A stretch of DNA of 64,000 nt from Campylobacter portucalensis (GCF_009690845.1 NZ_VWSJ01000007.1:1-64000), one strand, 5' to 3'; shown: positions 18,986 through 28,622, counted from the first letter of the stretch. The notes: generated by a model from the sequence alone, not told the origin. Numbers and translations are program-made.

Positions 18986-19978
18986 TTAATTTTTAAATTT
19001 AGCTTCAACTCTTCTATTTTCTGCACGTCCAGTTTCTGTTGAGTTATCCGCTATTGGCTGAGTTTCACCATAACCAACAATTGAAATTCTATCAACATCA
19101 ACACCTAAATCAACAAGAGCGTTTTTAACACTAACTGCTCTTTTTTCTGAAAGTTTTTGATTATAATCTTTAGTTCCTTTGCTATCAGTATGACCTTCTA
19201 GCAAGACTTTATAATCATCGTGATCAACTAAAAAAGAAGATACTTTTTCTAATTCAGCCTTATATTCTTGACTAATTTTTGCACTATCAAAATCAAAATT
19301 TACGCCTAAATTTAATCTAATTACTTTTTCGCAACCATGCTCATCTACAACAACGCCAGCAGGAGTTCCTGGACATTTATCAAGATTGTCTAAAACGCCA
19401 TCGCCATCTTCATCGCCTATAACAATAGCGACCTCTTGAAGAATTTTTAGTTGCTCCCTTTTACCAAAATCAACACCAAAACCTAAAGAGTAAAATAAGT
19501 TATTACTAACCTTACCTTTAAGCGTTATAACATCTCTAGCTTCTAATCTTAAATTAAAATTATCAGCAATATAATACTTAGTTCCTAATCCAACTTGAGC
19601 AAATCCGCTATCTGGATGACTTACACCATCATTAAATCTCAAATAACCACCACCAAGTAAGCCATAAAATTTAAAATTATCAGTAATATCTAAATTTTTA
19701 ATTGCACTCAAATGATATGAATTCATATTATATTTATTTTCTTTATTTTTTTGTTTGCCGTTACTAATTCTATCATAGCCTAATTCTATATGATCAATAA
19801 AGCTACTTTCAATATTTTTAGCCACTCTTAATCCAAAAAAGAACTCTTGTTTAAGATCTAAACGACCATCAAAAACAGTTCCGCCAACTACAGGCGTAAT
19901 CTGCCAACCATAACTATCTTCATTTGCTACCAATGCAGTTGTAGCACACAAGCTAAGTGCCAATAAAATCTTTTTCAT
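18986..19978 (-). CDS. cadF: CadF-type outer membrane protein (OmpA family)
   Basis: Outer-membrane OmpA-family protein; C. jejuni CadF binds fibronectin. Signal peptide MKKILLALSLCATTALVA, then an eight-strand-type barrel to about residue 175. A thrombospondin-3-like calcium linker follows (DEDGDGVLDNLDKCPGTPAGVVVDEHGC), then a C-terminal OmpA peptidoglycan-binding domain with LLEGHTDSKGTKDYN and GRAENRRVEAKF. The place of the FRLS fibronectin motif of C. jejuni CadF (KFRLSDSLALRLETRD) is KYYIADNFNLRLEARD here, so that motif is missing. Gene order cadF-rpsI-rplM matches C. jejuni. RBS AAAGGAAAA. Orthology is strong, fibronectin binding is not shown. Confidence 0.88.
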   Translation of the reverse strand: MKKILLALSLCATTALVANEDSYGWQITPVVGGTVFDGRLDLKQEFFFGLRVAKNIESSFIDHIELGYDRISNGKQKNKENKYNMNSYHLSAIKNLDITDNFKFYGLLGGGYLRFNDGVSHPDSGFAQVGLGTKYYIADNFNLRLEARDVITLKGKVSNNLFYSLGFGVDFGKREQLKILQEVAIVIGDEDGDGVLDNLDKCPGTPAGVVVDEHGCEKVIRLNLGVNFDFDSAKISQEYKAELEKVSSFLVDHDDYKVLLEGHTDSKGTKDYNQKLSEKRAVSVKNALVDLGVDVDRISIVGYGETQPIADNSTETGRAENRRVEAKFKN

Positions 19979-20046
19979 AAGTTTTCCTTTCTTTTAAGAT
20001 GCATTTAATTACTAAAATAAACTCAAAAAATCTCATAAAAAAATTA

Positions 20047-20436
20047 CTATCTTTTAGAGAATTGCGGGCTTCTTCTAGCTTTTCTTTTACCAAATTTCTT
20101 TCTTTCAACAACCCTACTATCTCTTGTTAATAGCCCTTTTGGTTTCAACAATGCTCTAAAATCTTTATCCATAGCAGCAAGTGCCTTTGAAATTCCATGT
20201 CTTAAAGCTTCAGCTTGAGCATTATATCCACCACCAAAAGTTACAGCCCTAATATCCATAGATGTCTCTTGTTTTGTAACTAAAAGAGGTTGAATAACTT
20301 TTAATTTTATGGCTTCGTGTCCGCCAAGCCATGAATTTAAATCCATATCATTTACAGCTATCTTACCACTTCCTGGCTTTACCCAAACTTTAGCCACAGC
20401 TGTTTTTCTTTTTCCTGTTGCATAAACTACTGCCAT
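20047..20436 (-). CDS. rpsI: 30S ribosomal protein S9
   Basis: 129 residues with the S9 landmarks [20 protein letters not shown] at the start, [20 protein letters not shown] in the middle and the basic tail ending [12 protein letters not shown]. The extreme C-terminal SKR reaches the P-site tRNA in known ribosomes. It starts two bases after rplM, the usual L13-S9 pair. Confidence 0.98.
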   Translation of the reverse strand: MAVVYATGKRKTAVAKVWVKPGSGKIAVNDMDLNSWLGGHEAIKLKVIQPLLVTKQETSMDIRAVTFGGGYNAQAEALRHGISKALAAMDKDFRALLKPKGLLTRDSRVVERKKFGKRKARRSPQFSKR

Positions 20437-20438
20437 AA

Positions 20439-20864
20439 TTATTTTCCTTCTCTTTTGATTTGTGCGGTGTGCGGATGCTCGTTGCCTTCATAAACTTTAA
20501 GCTTTTTGATCATCTCTTTGCCAAGTTTTGTTTTTGGCAACATTCCGCGAACTGCTAAGTGATATAATTTAACTGGATTTTTAGCCAATAAATCTGCGAA
20601 TTTTTCGCTCTTAACACTTCCAAAATAACCCGAATGTCTGTGATAAAGCTTATCTTCGCCTTTATTTAAACCAGTATAAACAGCCTTAGAAGCGTTTATG
20701 ATAATAACATAATCACCGCAATCAACATTTGGAGTGTAGCAAGGTTTATGTTTTCCTCTCAATAAAGTTGCAACTTCTGTAAGCATTCTACCAAATCTTT
20801 TTCCAGTTGCATCTATCACAACCCAATCGCGTTTAACTTCGCTAGGTTTTGTAACTTTTGTCAT
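20439..20864 (-). CDS. rplM: 50S ribosomal protein L13
   Basis: 141 residues, the standard bacterial length. Landmarks are [28 protein letters not shown], the [13 protein letters not shown] strand, HSGYFGS and the [20 protein letters not shown] helix. Leads the L13-S9 pair. In E. coli L13 represses its own operon, but no such site is evident here. Upstream (20865-20943) is an 80-base A/T-rich gap after addA that should hold its promoter. Confidence 0.98.
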   Translation of the reverse strand: MTKVTKPSEVKRDWVVIDATGKRFGRMLTEVATLLRGKHKPCYTPNVDCGDYVIIINASKAVYTGLNKGEDKLYHRHSGYFGSVKSEKFADLLAKNPVKLYHLAVRGMLPKTKLGKEMIKKLKVYEGNEHPHTAQIKREGK

Positions 20865-20943
20865 AATTTACCCTTAATTAAAAATTTAATGAAGTGTGAT
20901 TTTATATAAATTTTACTTAAACTTTACTGAATTTAAGTAAAAT

Positions 20944-23778
20944 TTAAACTTCTTTTATCAAAATTTCATCTTCTAAAATATAAAAAATAAAAGCATTTAC
21001 TATTTTATTTGGAAAAAAACAAGATATAGCATTTTTATAGCTCAAAATTTGCTCATTATTTTTATCTTCAAAACCCAATCCGCTCTTATAATCAATAATA
21101 TTCACAACATCATCTTTAATACAAAGCAGATCGATTTGTTTAAATTCATTAGAAATTTTAAATGGTTGCTCTTTTAAAATTTCAGAATTTTGAGTTATTT
21201 CAATAAAAGTTTGATTTTTAAAAAGATTTATCAATCTTTGATTAATATCCTCAAAATCTTCAACACTTAAAAACTTAGAATAGATATTTTTAGCCTTTGT
21301 AATTGAATTTTGTAAATTAGAAATTTCAAAACTAACACAATTTTCAAGAACAAAATGAAGAGCTAAACCAAAATTTAAAGAGTGTAAATTTAAAACTTTT
21401 TCATTTGATTTTGCAATATTTTGTGGTTTTATTTTGGCTAAATTTATATGATTTGGTAAAATTTCTTTTTTTTCTAAAATAGTATCTGCAATTATATTTC
21501 CAAATTCAAATTCTCCTATATCTAACAAAAAATTTTCATTTTTTTCATTTTTTTTATTTTTAAATTTACTGTTAGATGTGCTAGATTTCACGATTATTAG
21601 AGATTTTACCGCTCTTGTGAAAGCAACATAAAGCTTATTTGTATCCTCTTCTTTATCAAAATTATCAATCCTTGTTTTTAACTCCAAATAGTTCTCATCA
21701 ATAAATTCTCTATTTTTTACTTTAAATTTTATATCCCAAGAATCTTTTTCTACATTATACTCTTTAATAAAACTTTGAGTTTTAGATTTTTTGCTTTGAA
21801 AATTATCGCAAATAATCACATGATCAAATTCTAGCCCCTTTGATTTATGAATAGTAAGTAAATTTACACCCGAATTTTCTTCATTTATAGCTAAAATTTT
21901 ATCATTGTTAAAGACAAATTCTGTCAAATTTTCATATCTATCACAAACTTCTAATAAAAGTAAAATATTTTTATCCTCAAGACCAATCTCTAAATTTTTA
22001 GCCAAATATAGTACATTTTTAGAATTTGATTTTTGTAGATTTAGTTTTAAAAGACGTGGTTTTTTAGAAGTCAAATGTTCAACATTTAAAGCATAAATTT
22101 TTTCTTCTGTAAGACAAAATTTAGCATACTCAATGATAGCTTTAACAGATATGGTTTCAAATAAATTTTTACCACCTTCGCCATTAGCATCAATATCTGC
22201 TTCTAAAAGTAGCTCTTTTAAAGCATCTATGTTTGAATTTTTGTAGCATAAAATAGCGATATTTTTAGCTTTTACTCCATTTTTTAAAAGATTTTCTACT
22301 TCTAAAACAGCAGATTCTAAAACTAAATTTTTATCTTCCAAATCATCTACTATAATAGATTTTATATATCCAAAATCATCAGCTTCTGGTACGAAAAAAT
22401 CGAAATTTTTTATAATTGGCTTTTGATTTGATAAATCTTTAAATTTAAGGTATGATTTTTGATCTTCATAATTATAATTTGAAATATTTCTAAACACGCT
22501 ATTTACGAATTTTACGATGGCTTTTGCACTTCTATAATTTTTATCTAGCTTAGAAATTTTTATTTGTTTATATTTATCTTTTAAATGTCCAAAAATCTCC
22601 TTTTTAGCACCGCGAAATCTATAAATACTTTGTTTTATATCTCCTACATAAAACAGCCCGCCTACACCATTTTGTCCAGCTCCAGCTAGAATTTCATCTA
22701 TTAAAGGCAGTAAAATTTTATATTGCATAACGCTAGTATCTTGAAACTCATCTATTAAAATATGTTCTATTTTAGAATCAAGGCGAAAATATAGCATATT
22801 TATCATATCTTTATCTTTTAAAAGATTAAAAATAATTGAGGATAGGTCGTTAAATGAAATCTTGTTGAGTTTTTTGTTTATATTTTGTTTGTTTTCTATA
22901 TATAAATCTAAAATTTCTCCAAATTTTGAAATTTTATAAACTTCAAAATCTTCTATATATTTTTTCATATGTAATTTAAAATTTTGGTAAAGTAAATTTA
23001 AATATTCATTTTTTTTAATAAGCTTTGAAAATTTACTACCTTTATAATTCAAAACATCATATTTAATAAAACCTTTCTCTAAGATAGAAAAAATATTTTT
23101 AGATATCTCCTCTTTTAATTTTTCTGCTTGAATGGATACTTCTTGATCGTTTATATCATCACAAAATTTTACAATCTGCTCTTTTGCATTCTCAAAATTT
23201 GTATCATCTGGAAATGGTGTATTTTTTTGATAATCTAAATAGCCTATTTGATTTGCAATCTCATCAAGAGTATTTAAAAAATTTTCTAAAGTTGAGTTTG
23301 TTTCTACTATAAAAGTTGATACTGTATCTGTCAATTCTCGATCTTTTGATATGAGTTTTATAAATTCTTTATTAGCAATATCTTTTACGCCTTCTTCATC
23401 TATTTCAAAATCGCTACTAAGTCCAAAATTTGTAGCAAAAATCCTTAAAATTTTAGAAAAAAATGCATCAAAAGTTAAAATTTTAATATCACAACGTATA
23501 AATATATCGTAAATTTCTTCTCTTTTTTTCTTGATTTGCTGCTCTGTAGTGTTTAAATTTGAAGCGATGACTTTAAAATACTTCTCATCGCAATTTAAAA
23601 AAGTTTGAATAATTCTATCTTTCATTTCATTTGCGGCTTTATTTGTAAAAGTTAGTGCCAATATACGGTTTGGATCCACTCCGCTAAAGACTAGCCCTAA
23701 ATATCTACAAACTAAAGCAAATGTTTTTCCGCTTCCTGCACTTGCCTCTAAAGCCTCAAAACTATGAAAGTCGCTCAT
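20944..23778 (-). CDS. addA: AddA-like helicase-nuclease (RecB-like)
   Basis: UvrD/RecB-superfamily DNA helicase with a C-terminal nuclease, the AddA part of the AddAB complex that resects double-strand breaks for RecA recombination. Walker A EASAGSGKTFAL is at residues 10-21. DEFQDT (motif II), VGDIKQSIYRFRGA (III), YRSAKAIVKFVN (IV) and TIHKSKGLEFDHVII (V) follow, then YVAFTRA (VI). The RecB nuclease site DLLCIKDDVVNIIDYKSG lies near the C-terminus. Its start overlaps addB by 17 bases. Gene order addB-addA next to rplM-rpsI matches C. jejuni. The 944 residues fit the epsilonproteobacterial form. Confidence 0.92.
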   Translation of the reverse strand: MSDFHSFEALEASAGSGKTFALVCRYLGLVFSGVDPNRILALTFTNKAANEMKDRIIQTFLNCDEKYFKVIASNLNTTEQQIKKKREEIYDIFIRCDIKILTFDAFFSKILRIFATNFGLSSDFEIDEEGVKDIANKEFIKLISKDRELTDTVSTFIVETNSTLENFLNTLDEIANQIGYLDYQKNTPFPDDTNFENAKEQIVKFCDDINDQEVSIQAEKLKEEISKNIFSILEKGFIKYDVLNYKGSKFSKLIKKNEYLNLLYQNFKLHMKKYIEDFEVYKISKFGEILDLYIENKQNINKKLNKISFNDLSSIIFNLLKDKDMINMLYFRLDSKIEHILIDEFQDTSVMQYKILLPLIDEILAGAGQNGVGGLFYVGDIKQSIYRFRGAKKEIFGHLKDKYKQIKISKLDKNYRSAKAIVKFVNSVFRNISNYNYEDQKSYLKFKDLSNQKPIIKNFDFFVPEADDFGYIKSIIVDDLEDKNLVLESAVLEVENLLKNGVKAKNIAILCYKNSNIDALKELLLEADIDANGEGGKNLFETISVKAIIEYAKFCLTEEKIYALNVEHLTSKKPRLLKLNLQKSNSKNVLYLAKNLEIGLEDKNILLLLEVCDRYENLTEFVFNNDKILAINEENSGVNLLTIHKSKGLEFDHVIICDNFQSKKSKTQSFIKEYNVEKDSWDIKFKVKNREFIDENYLELKTRIDNFDKEEDTNKLYVAFTRAVKSLIIVKSSTSNSKFKNKKNEKNENFLLDIGEFEFGNIIADTILEKKEILPNHINLAKIKPQNIAKSNEKVLNLHSLNFGLALHFVLENCVSFEISNLQNSITKAKNIYSKFLSVEDFEDINQRLINLFKNQTFIEITQNSEILKEQPFKISNEFKQIDLLCIKDDVVNIIDYKSGLGFEDKNNEQILSYKNAISCFFPNKIVNAFIFYILEDEILIKEV

Positions 23779-26110
23779 TATAATCCTTTATTAAAACCGG
23801 ATAATCGCTATATTCGTACTGTTTTTTATCATAAAAATCATAAGCTCTATTTGAGATCTCTTTGATTTCATTTATTTTTTCTATAAGTTTTTCTAAACTT
23901 GCTTTGCTAGTGATAAATTCTGCCGATTTTAGTGAAAAAAATTTAGCTTCCACATCATCACTCAATCCCATCAAAGCTTTATAAAATGGTATTTGAAGAG
24001 AATTTGCATTAACAGAACCACTCTTATAATCAATTATACAAATATCGCCATCTCTTACATCTATCCTGTCGATTATTCCTTTGATTAAAATTCCTTCAAA
24101 TAATACATCATTAAATTGTGCTTCTGATTTATAAAACTGCCAACCATCGGATTCGTGTTCTTCAAAAACCTTCTCTACTTCTTTAAATTTTTTTAAAACA
24201 ATAGCTTTTTCTAGCTCACTTATAAAATCAAAATATTTTAAAAACAAATTTTTAAATTCACTGTAATCAAAAAACTCATATTTAACGTAAATTTGCTCTA
24301 AAATTTTATGCATCAAAATCCCTTTATTTTTAGCATCAAATTCACAATTTACAGGCTTTGAAGGAGGAATTTTTAAAATATATTTATAAGCATATGAGGA
24401 TTTAGATTTTAAAAATAAATTAAGTCTTGAAAACGATAAGCTTTGCTCAAAAAAATCGTGTGTAAATACTAAATTTAAAGGTTTTGGGCTAATTTTTTTA
24501 CCCTTAAAAATATTTAGATAATCCTCATCACTAAATTTTCGATCATCGATTGTGTTTTTAAATCTATTTAAAAATCTCGAAACATTTTTACCTTTAGAGC
24601 TATCATAGCAAATTGCTACCTTTTTAGCCAAATATATTAAATTTTCATAATAAAATTTTTGTAAATCTTCTCTGTCTTTATAGCTTATTAGCCCCGCATT
24701 GCTTCTTACTTTAGAGTTTAAAAACATCTCATTGACTGAACGTTTTGGCACTAAATCATCATTAAATTCAGGTATTATAATGGCGTCAAATTTTATCCCT
24801 CTACACTCTAAAATCCCTAAAACGCTTATTTCACCACCGCCCACATAATCAATCTTTAGGTTATTGATTTTCAATAAAAATAGCTCGCAAATCTCATAAA
24901 ATTTTAAAGATCTTGATTTTAAAAAAATTTCTATTTCAAAAAGCAATGGATTTAATTTTTCTTTTAGATTAAGCTCTTTTGTGCTATTTAAAATTTCATC
25001 TAAAATACCCATAAAATCCGTAAAATTGCACTTCTGATAAAATTTGTATTTAAAATTTTCAAAAAAAGAAGGCGAGATTTTAAATTCATTTAAAAATAAA
25101 CTCTTGGTATCAAAAAAATCGCTTTTTAAATAATTATTGACCAAATTTGGAGTAAAATTTAAATCCACACACTCTCTTAAAATCTCTAAAATTTTAATGG
25201 TGTTTGTGTTTTTTAGTCTTTTACCCATAGCAAAATTTAGCATATTTTTGATATCTAAATTCATAAGTATTTCACTAAATTTATCATCTGGCAAAATCAC
25301 AGCAATATTTTTAGCTTCAATTCCACACTCTATAAAATATGAAATTTTCTCAAAAATATAAAAACATTGCAATGCTTTTAAATCAAAACCTCTAACAAAA
25401 ATTTGATCACAGTTTGGCTTAAATTCGCTTTTTAATTCTAAAGAAAAATTGCTTAAATTAAACTCATAAATAGATCCAAATTCTAAATTTTGCTTTATAT
25501 CCACAAAAAAACTTAGCATTTTTTTTGTCAAATAATTTGCATTTAAATTAAATTTAACTTCAACTAAATTTCTAATCTTATTCAAAATTTCAAGTTCAAA
25601 ATCGCTTAAAATTCCATCAATAAAAATAGTAATTTCGTTATAATTTTTTATAAATTCCTCATTAACAATATAATCATCACATATTGTAATATCATCATAA
25701 AAACCATTTCTAGTCAATAAATTTTTATAATTTTTTAAAAGTTCTTCTAAAATTTCTAAATGCTCCTCATAATTAGCATAAATATCGCTAAATTTTAAGT
25801 CGCTAATGCTTTTTTTAGTAACAGCGAGTTCTTTAAAAAACGAAAATATATATTCGCCATTTTTTAAAAACTCAAATTCATTTTTTGGTAGATGTATAGT
25901 TTTAGATGAATTTTTGGTTAAATTTATAGCCTCTTGCATAATAAAAATTCTATTCATATCAGATACGAGGCTTAATTTATTAGAAAAAGTTGCTTTTGAA
26001 AAAAATTCATTTATACTAATTGTTTTGGGAAGCAAGCCATCACCAAAATTATCTAAATATCTCTTTAATTTTCTATTGCTGGTAAATACCAAAAGCTCTT
26101 TTTTAATCAT
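23762..26110 (-). CDS. addB: AddB-like nuclease subunit
   Basis: 782 residues. The C-terminus holds a PD-(D/E)XK nuclease core, GIIDRIDVRDGDICIIDYKSGSV near residue 700. The body contains degenerate helicase features such as VSVLGILECRGIKFDAIIIPEFND. No Walker A is visible at the N-terminus (LLVFTSNRKLKRYL), in line with the inactive-helicase AddB of Helicobacter and Campylobacter. Its start overlaps the FixH-like gene by eight bases and its end overlaps addA by 17, so translation of the helicase pair is probably coupled. The cysteines expected for an AddB Fe-S cluster are not obvious. Confidence 0.85.
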   Translation of the reverse strand: MIKKELLVFTSNRKLKRYLDNFGDGLLPKTISINEFFSKATFSNKLSLVSDMNRIFIMQEAINLTKNSSKTIHLPKNEFEFLKNGEYIFSFFKELAVTKKSISDLKFSDIYANYEEHLEILEELLKNYKNLLTRNGFYDDITICDDYIVNEEFIKNYNEITIFIDGILSDFELEILNKIRNLVEVKFNLNANYLTKKMLSFFVDIKQNLEFGSIYEFNLSNFSLELKSEFKPNCDQIFVRGFDLKALQCFYIFEKISYFIECGIEAKNIAVILPDDKFSEILMNLDIKNMLNFAMGKRLKNTNTIKILEILRECVDLNFTPNLVNNYLKSDFFDTKSLFLNEFKISPSFFENFKYKFYQKCNFTDFMGILDEILNSTKELNLKEKLNPLLFEIEIFLKSRSLKFYEICELFLLKINNLKIDYVGGGEISVLGILECRGIKFDAIIIPEFNDDLVPKRSVNEMFLNSKVRSNAGLISYKDREDLQKFYYENLIYLAKKVAICYDSSKGKNVSRFLNRFKNTIDDRKFSDEDYLNIFKGKKISPKPLNLVFTHDFFEQSLSFSRLNLFLKSKSSYAYKYILKIPPSKPVNCEFDAKNKGILMHKILEQIYVKYEFFDYSEFKNLFLKYFDFISELEKAIVLKKFKEVEKVFEEHESDGWQFYKSEAQFNDVLFEGILIKGIIDRIDVRDGDICIIDYKSGSVNANSLQIPFYKALMGLSDDVEAKFFSLKSAEFITSKASLEKLIEKINEIKEISNRAYDFYDKKQYEYSDYPVLIKDYNERLS

Positions 26111-26594
26111 TTTTATAATTCACAAAAAAATCAAATCCAAAAAAACCGCTATACTCATCGTCGCTTAACTCGACTTTTAATTGCCATTTACCATCTTGAT
26201 CTAATTTCAAAGGTTCTATTTTTAAAACACCATTTTCAAATTTTGATTTTGGCTTGATATCAAATTTATTTGTAAAAGATCTGGTTATTAAAACTTTGCT
26301 TTTGATATCAAATGGTTGATTTGTTTCCTTTTGGGTTATCGAGATACTTAAATTTACATCATTTGAAAAGTGGTTGTTTTCTAAAATAACACTATATTTT
26401 TCATTAAATTTAGCTTGAGAAATTTGAATTTCATTATAATTTTTATCAACTACTGAGTGAGGTTTTAGATAAGCATCATCCATATAAACAGGATAATCTA
26501 ACGAAAAAATTACAGTAGCTATGCAAGATACAACAATTAAAACTATTGAACCAACTATATAATAAGGTCCTAATTCACGCTTTTTACTCCCCAT
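26103..26594 (-). CDS. FixH/CcoH-like membrane protein
   Basis: 163 residues. One N-terminal membrane segment at about residues 11-30 (YYIVGSIVLIVVSCIATVIFSL) is followed by SLDYPVYMDDAYLKPHSVVDKNYNE and a beta-rich periplasmic domain. This layout fits FixH/CcoH, a cbb3 oxidase assembly factor. It lies downstream of ccoNOQP in the same direction, overlaps the TPM gene by 11 bases and addB by eight. The assignment rests on topology and operon position, not on residues unique to FixH. Confidence 0.6.
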   Translation of the reverse strand: MGSKKRELGPYYIVGSIVLIVVSCIATVIFSLDYPVYMDDAYLKPHSVVDKNYNEIQISQAKFNEKYSVILENNHFSNDVNLSISITQKETNQPFDIKSKVLITRSFTNKFDIKPKSKFENGVLKIEPLKLDQDGKWQLKVELSDDEYSGFFGFDFFVNYKND

Positions 26595-27177
26595 TTTTTC
26601 TTATCCTTTTATAGTAAATTCCACTTACAATCACCAAAATAATAGAGCCATAAAAAATAATTCTAATAAAATTTAAGATGTTTTTGTTTGTATTGGCTAA
26701 ATTACTCTCAAGCTCAACACCTCTACTAGAAGCTATTTTCTCAGCCATATCGGCATATCCGTTTAAAAGTGCTGGATTAAAAGGATCTTGCCCCTTTTTG
26801 ACAGATACCAAAAGAGGGATTATACTTCCTTTATTTGGAAAAGGGCTTAAAATTTCATCTTTATTTAAAGCCACATCGCTACTTGTATATATATTGATTT
26901 TTTTATTTTCAGTGGCTATTATTAAAAATACATATGGCTCTTTTAGCTCCTTGCTAATCTCATATGCTTTTTCATTCAAACTTAAATTTCCTAAATTTTT
27001 AACAGCACAAATTCCTAAATAAACGCCTGTTTTAGTATGCAACTCATCGCCAATTATCTGCATTTTTTCAATCGTATGCTCTTTTAAAATTCCTTCGTTT
27101 TCAAGAACTACACTATTGGCAAATAGTCCGATTTTAAAAAAAAGGGTGCATAAAGCACCCAAGAAAATTTTATTCAC
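26584..27177 (-). CDS. TPM-domain-like single-span membrane protein
   Basis: 197 residues with a signal sequence (MNKIFLGALCTLFFKIGLFA), a periplasmic domain of TPM type (GILKEHTIEKMQIIGDELHTKTGVYLGI...FLIIATENKKINIYTSSDV) and a C-terminal membrane segment at 170-188. The start codon is GTG at 27177, four bases after the stop of the 33-residue gene. TPM proteins assist assembly of large membrane complexes such as photosystem II. Position in the cco operon suggests a similar task for the cbb3 oxidase, which is inference. Confidence 0.6.
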   Translation of the reverse strand: MNKIFLGALCTLFFKIGLFANSVVLENEGILKEHTIEKMQIIGDELHTKTGVYLGICAVKNLGNLSLNEKAYEISKELKEPYVFLIIATENKKINIYTSSDVALNKDEILSPFPNKGSIIPLLVSVKKGQDPFNPALLNGYADMAEKIASSRGVELESNLANTNKNILNFIRIIFYGSIILVIVSGIYYKRIRKNGE

Positions 27178-27181
27178 GAAA

Positions 27182-27283
27182 TTAACCTAAAAATAGATTA
27201 TTTTCAGTCAAAACAGACCAAGCACAAATAATAGCAGTTATTATCAATCCAACAACAATTAAAATTTCTAAAGCCTTTGACAT
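27182..27283 (-). CDS. 33-residue membrane microprotein in the cco operon
   Basis: ATG at 27283 with an excellent RBS (AAAGGAG, 6 bases upstream) starts MSKALEILIVVGLIITAIICAWSVL... and ends at TAA 27184-27182. One membrane helix covers residues 6-25; the rest is eight polar and hydrophobic residues. It fills the gap between the DUF4006-type gene and the TPM gene with only a few bases on each side. Short single-span subunits are known in cbb3 oxidases (CcoM, CcoH, CcoQ), so this could be a subunit or assembly factor. It has no recognised family. Confidence 0.65.
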   Translation of the reverse strand: MSKALEILIVVGLIITAIICAWSVLTENNLFLG

Positions 27284-27293
27284 AATATCTCCT

Positions 27294-27509
27294 TTATTTT
27301 ACCTGCATAACTTTATTTGCAGTTTGCATGTCGCTTTTCATAGTTACGCCATTTGGCTCATTTAAAGTATATGGTTTATCAGCTACGCTTTGTTGTACTT
27401 TGATGCCAAAAATTGTCAACACAACTAAAATCGAAATCAACAACACAGTAGCTATTAGCATACCTGAAATACCGTGAATTCCAAAAATATTTCTACTTTT
27501 ATTATCCAT
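27294..27509 (-). CDS. DUF4006-type small membrane protein
   Basis: 71 residues with one membrane helix (GMLIATVLLISILVVLTIFGI, residues 16-36) and a polar periplasmic tail. The N-terminus NKSRNIFGIHGISGMLIATVLL fits the DUF4006 family that follows ccoP in Campylobacter and Helicobacter. It lies 11 bases after ccoP with RBS AAAGGAG. Function unknown; presence in the oxidase operon points to a role with cbb3 oxidase. Confidence 0.75.
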   Translation of the reverse strand: MDNKSRNIFGIHGISGMLIATVLLISILVVLTIFGIKVQQSVADKPYTLNEPNGVTMKSDMQTANKVMQVK

Positions 27510-27520
27510 GATTAGCTCCT

Positions 27521-28384
27521 TTAATTCTTAGAAAGAGTTGAGATATATTCTCCAACTGCTCGTTTTTGAATATCGCTTAAACCTCTTCCGTTATTACCGA
27601 AATTAGGCATTTGACCTATAAATCCATGCTTTCCACGATTTAAAACTTCAACTACAAATTCAGCTGAACCATACTTTGTTAAATCTGGTGCCATACCATC
27701 CATACCTTTACCATCATCGCCATGACAAGCTGCACAAACACCCCATTGTGCTCTTCCTTGTTTAACTAATTCTGGGTGCTTTGTTGATTTAATGGCTGAA
27801 ATTTCTTTTGCAACAAATGCTGCAACCGCTTTTGCATCTTGACCTGTTAAATTATCTGCAGGCATCTCGCCAAGAGGGTAATCAAGTCCTTTTGAGCCTT
27901 TATGGATAGCTTCTAAAATTCCATCTTCAGAACCCCAAATTTTTAAATTTGCAGCCTTTCCATCAATCCCATCTCCAGAAATTCCATGACAAACAACGCA
28001 TTCTACTAAAAATAAACTCTCGCCCATAGCAAAAAGAGTCTCTTTACTAGGATTTGCAAAGACGCTGCTAAATTTTTCATTATAAGCCCTAACTTCATCA
28101 TTATACTCTCCAATTTGTGAGTATGAATTTAATGGATACCCAACTAAAAAATACCAAATCGCCCAAAATATAAGTAAGACAAACATTGCAGCCCAACCTA
28201 CTGGAAGGTTATTTTTATACTCACTTATACCATCATAAACTTCATCGCATAATTCACCTTCGCTTTTTCTTGTTTTCATTTGCTTCATGTAAAGACCTAC
28301 TACAAAGCATGAAACAATCATCAAAACAGCAAATCCGATTAAACTAAGTAAATTTATGTTATCTTGTAAATTTAACCATTTCAT
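27521..28384 (-). CDS. ccoP: cbb3-type cytochrome c oxidase subunit III (diheme cytochrome c)
   Basis: 287 residues. It receives electrons from soluble cytochrome c and passes them to CcoO/CcoN at the inner membrane. Two N-terminal hydrophobic segments (about residues 13-33 and 63-82) flank a cytoplasmic loop, and two c-type heme sites follow in the periplasm, CVVCH at 129-133 and CAACH at 217-221. Distal methionines are provided by GEMPAD and GQMPNFG. Last of the ccoNOQP structural genes, 18 bases after ccoQ. Confidence 0.96.
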   Translation of the reverse strand: MKWLNLQDNINLLSLIGFAVLMIVSCFVVGLYMKQMKTRKSEGELCDEVYDGISEYKNNLPVGWAAMFVLLIFWAIWYFLVGYPLNSYSQIGEYNDEVRAYNEKFSSVFANPSKETLFAMGESLFLVECVVCHGISGDGIDGKAANLKIWGSEDGILEAIHKGSKGLDYPLGEMPADNLTGQDAKAVAAFVAKEISAIKSTKHPELVKQGRAQWGVCAACHGDDGKGMDGMAPDLTKYGSAEFVVEVLNRGKHGFIGQMPNFGNNGRGLSDIQKRAVGEYISTLSKN

Positions 28385-28402
28385 TTTAGCTCCTTTTTTG
28401 CA

Positions 28403-28609
28403 TCATTGTTTTGAAGATGAGTTAGACTCTAAAATTTCATCATCGATATCGTCATTTACAGCTAAATTGCCATACTTTTCATAATTTCTTCTTCCTGTTT
28501 TTTCTGATTTATGTAAATGAAAAAAATAACCATAAAGCCCTATGCACAAAAAAACAATTAAGATAAAGTAGCCATAAGCTTGAATCGTTCTAATAGTTTC
28601 TATACTCAT
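28403..28609 (-). CDS. ccoQ: cbb3 oxidase subunit CcoQ
   Basis: 68 residues with one membrane helix (YGYFILIVFLCIGLYGYFFHLH, residues 12-33) followed by a charged cytoplasmic tail (KSEKTGRRNYEKYGN). The tail pattern is typical of CcoQ, which stabilises the oxidase. It sits between ccoO and ccoP, 13 bases after ccoO. Confidence 0.9.
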   Translation of the reverse strand: MSIETIRTIQAYGYFILIVFLCIGLYGYFFHLHKSEKTGRRNYEKYGNLAVNDDIDDEILESNSSSKQ

Positions 28610-28622
28610 CTCAAACCTTTTT

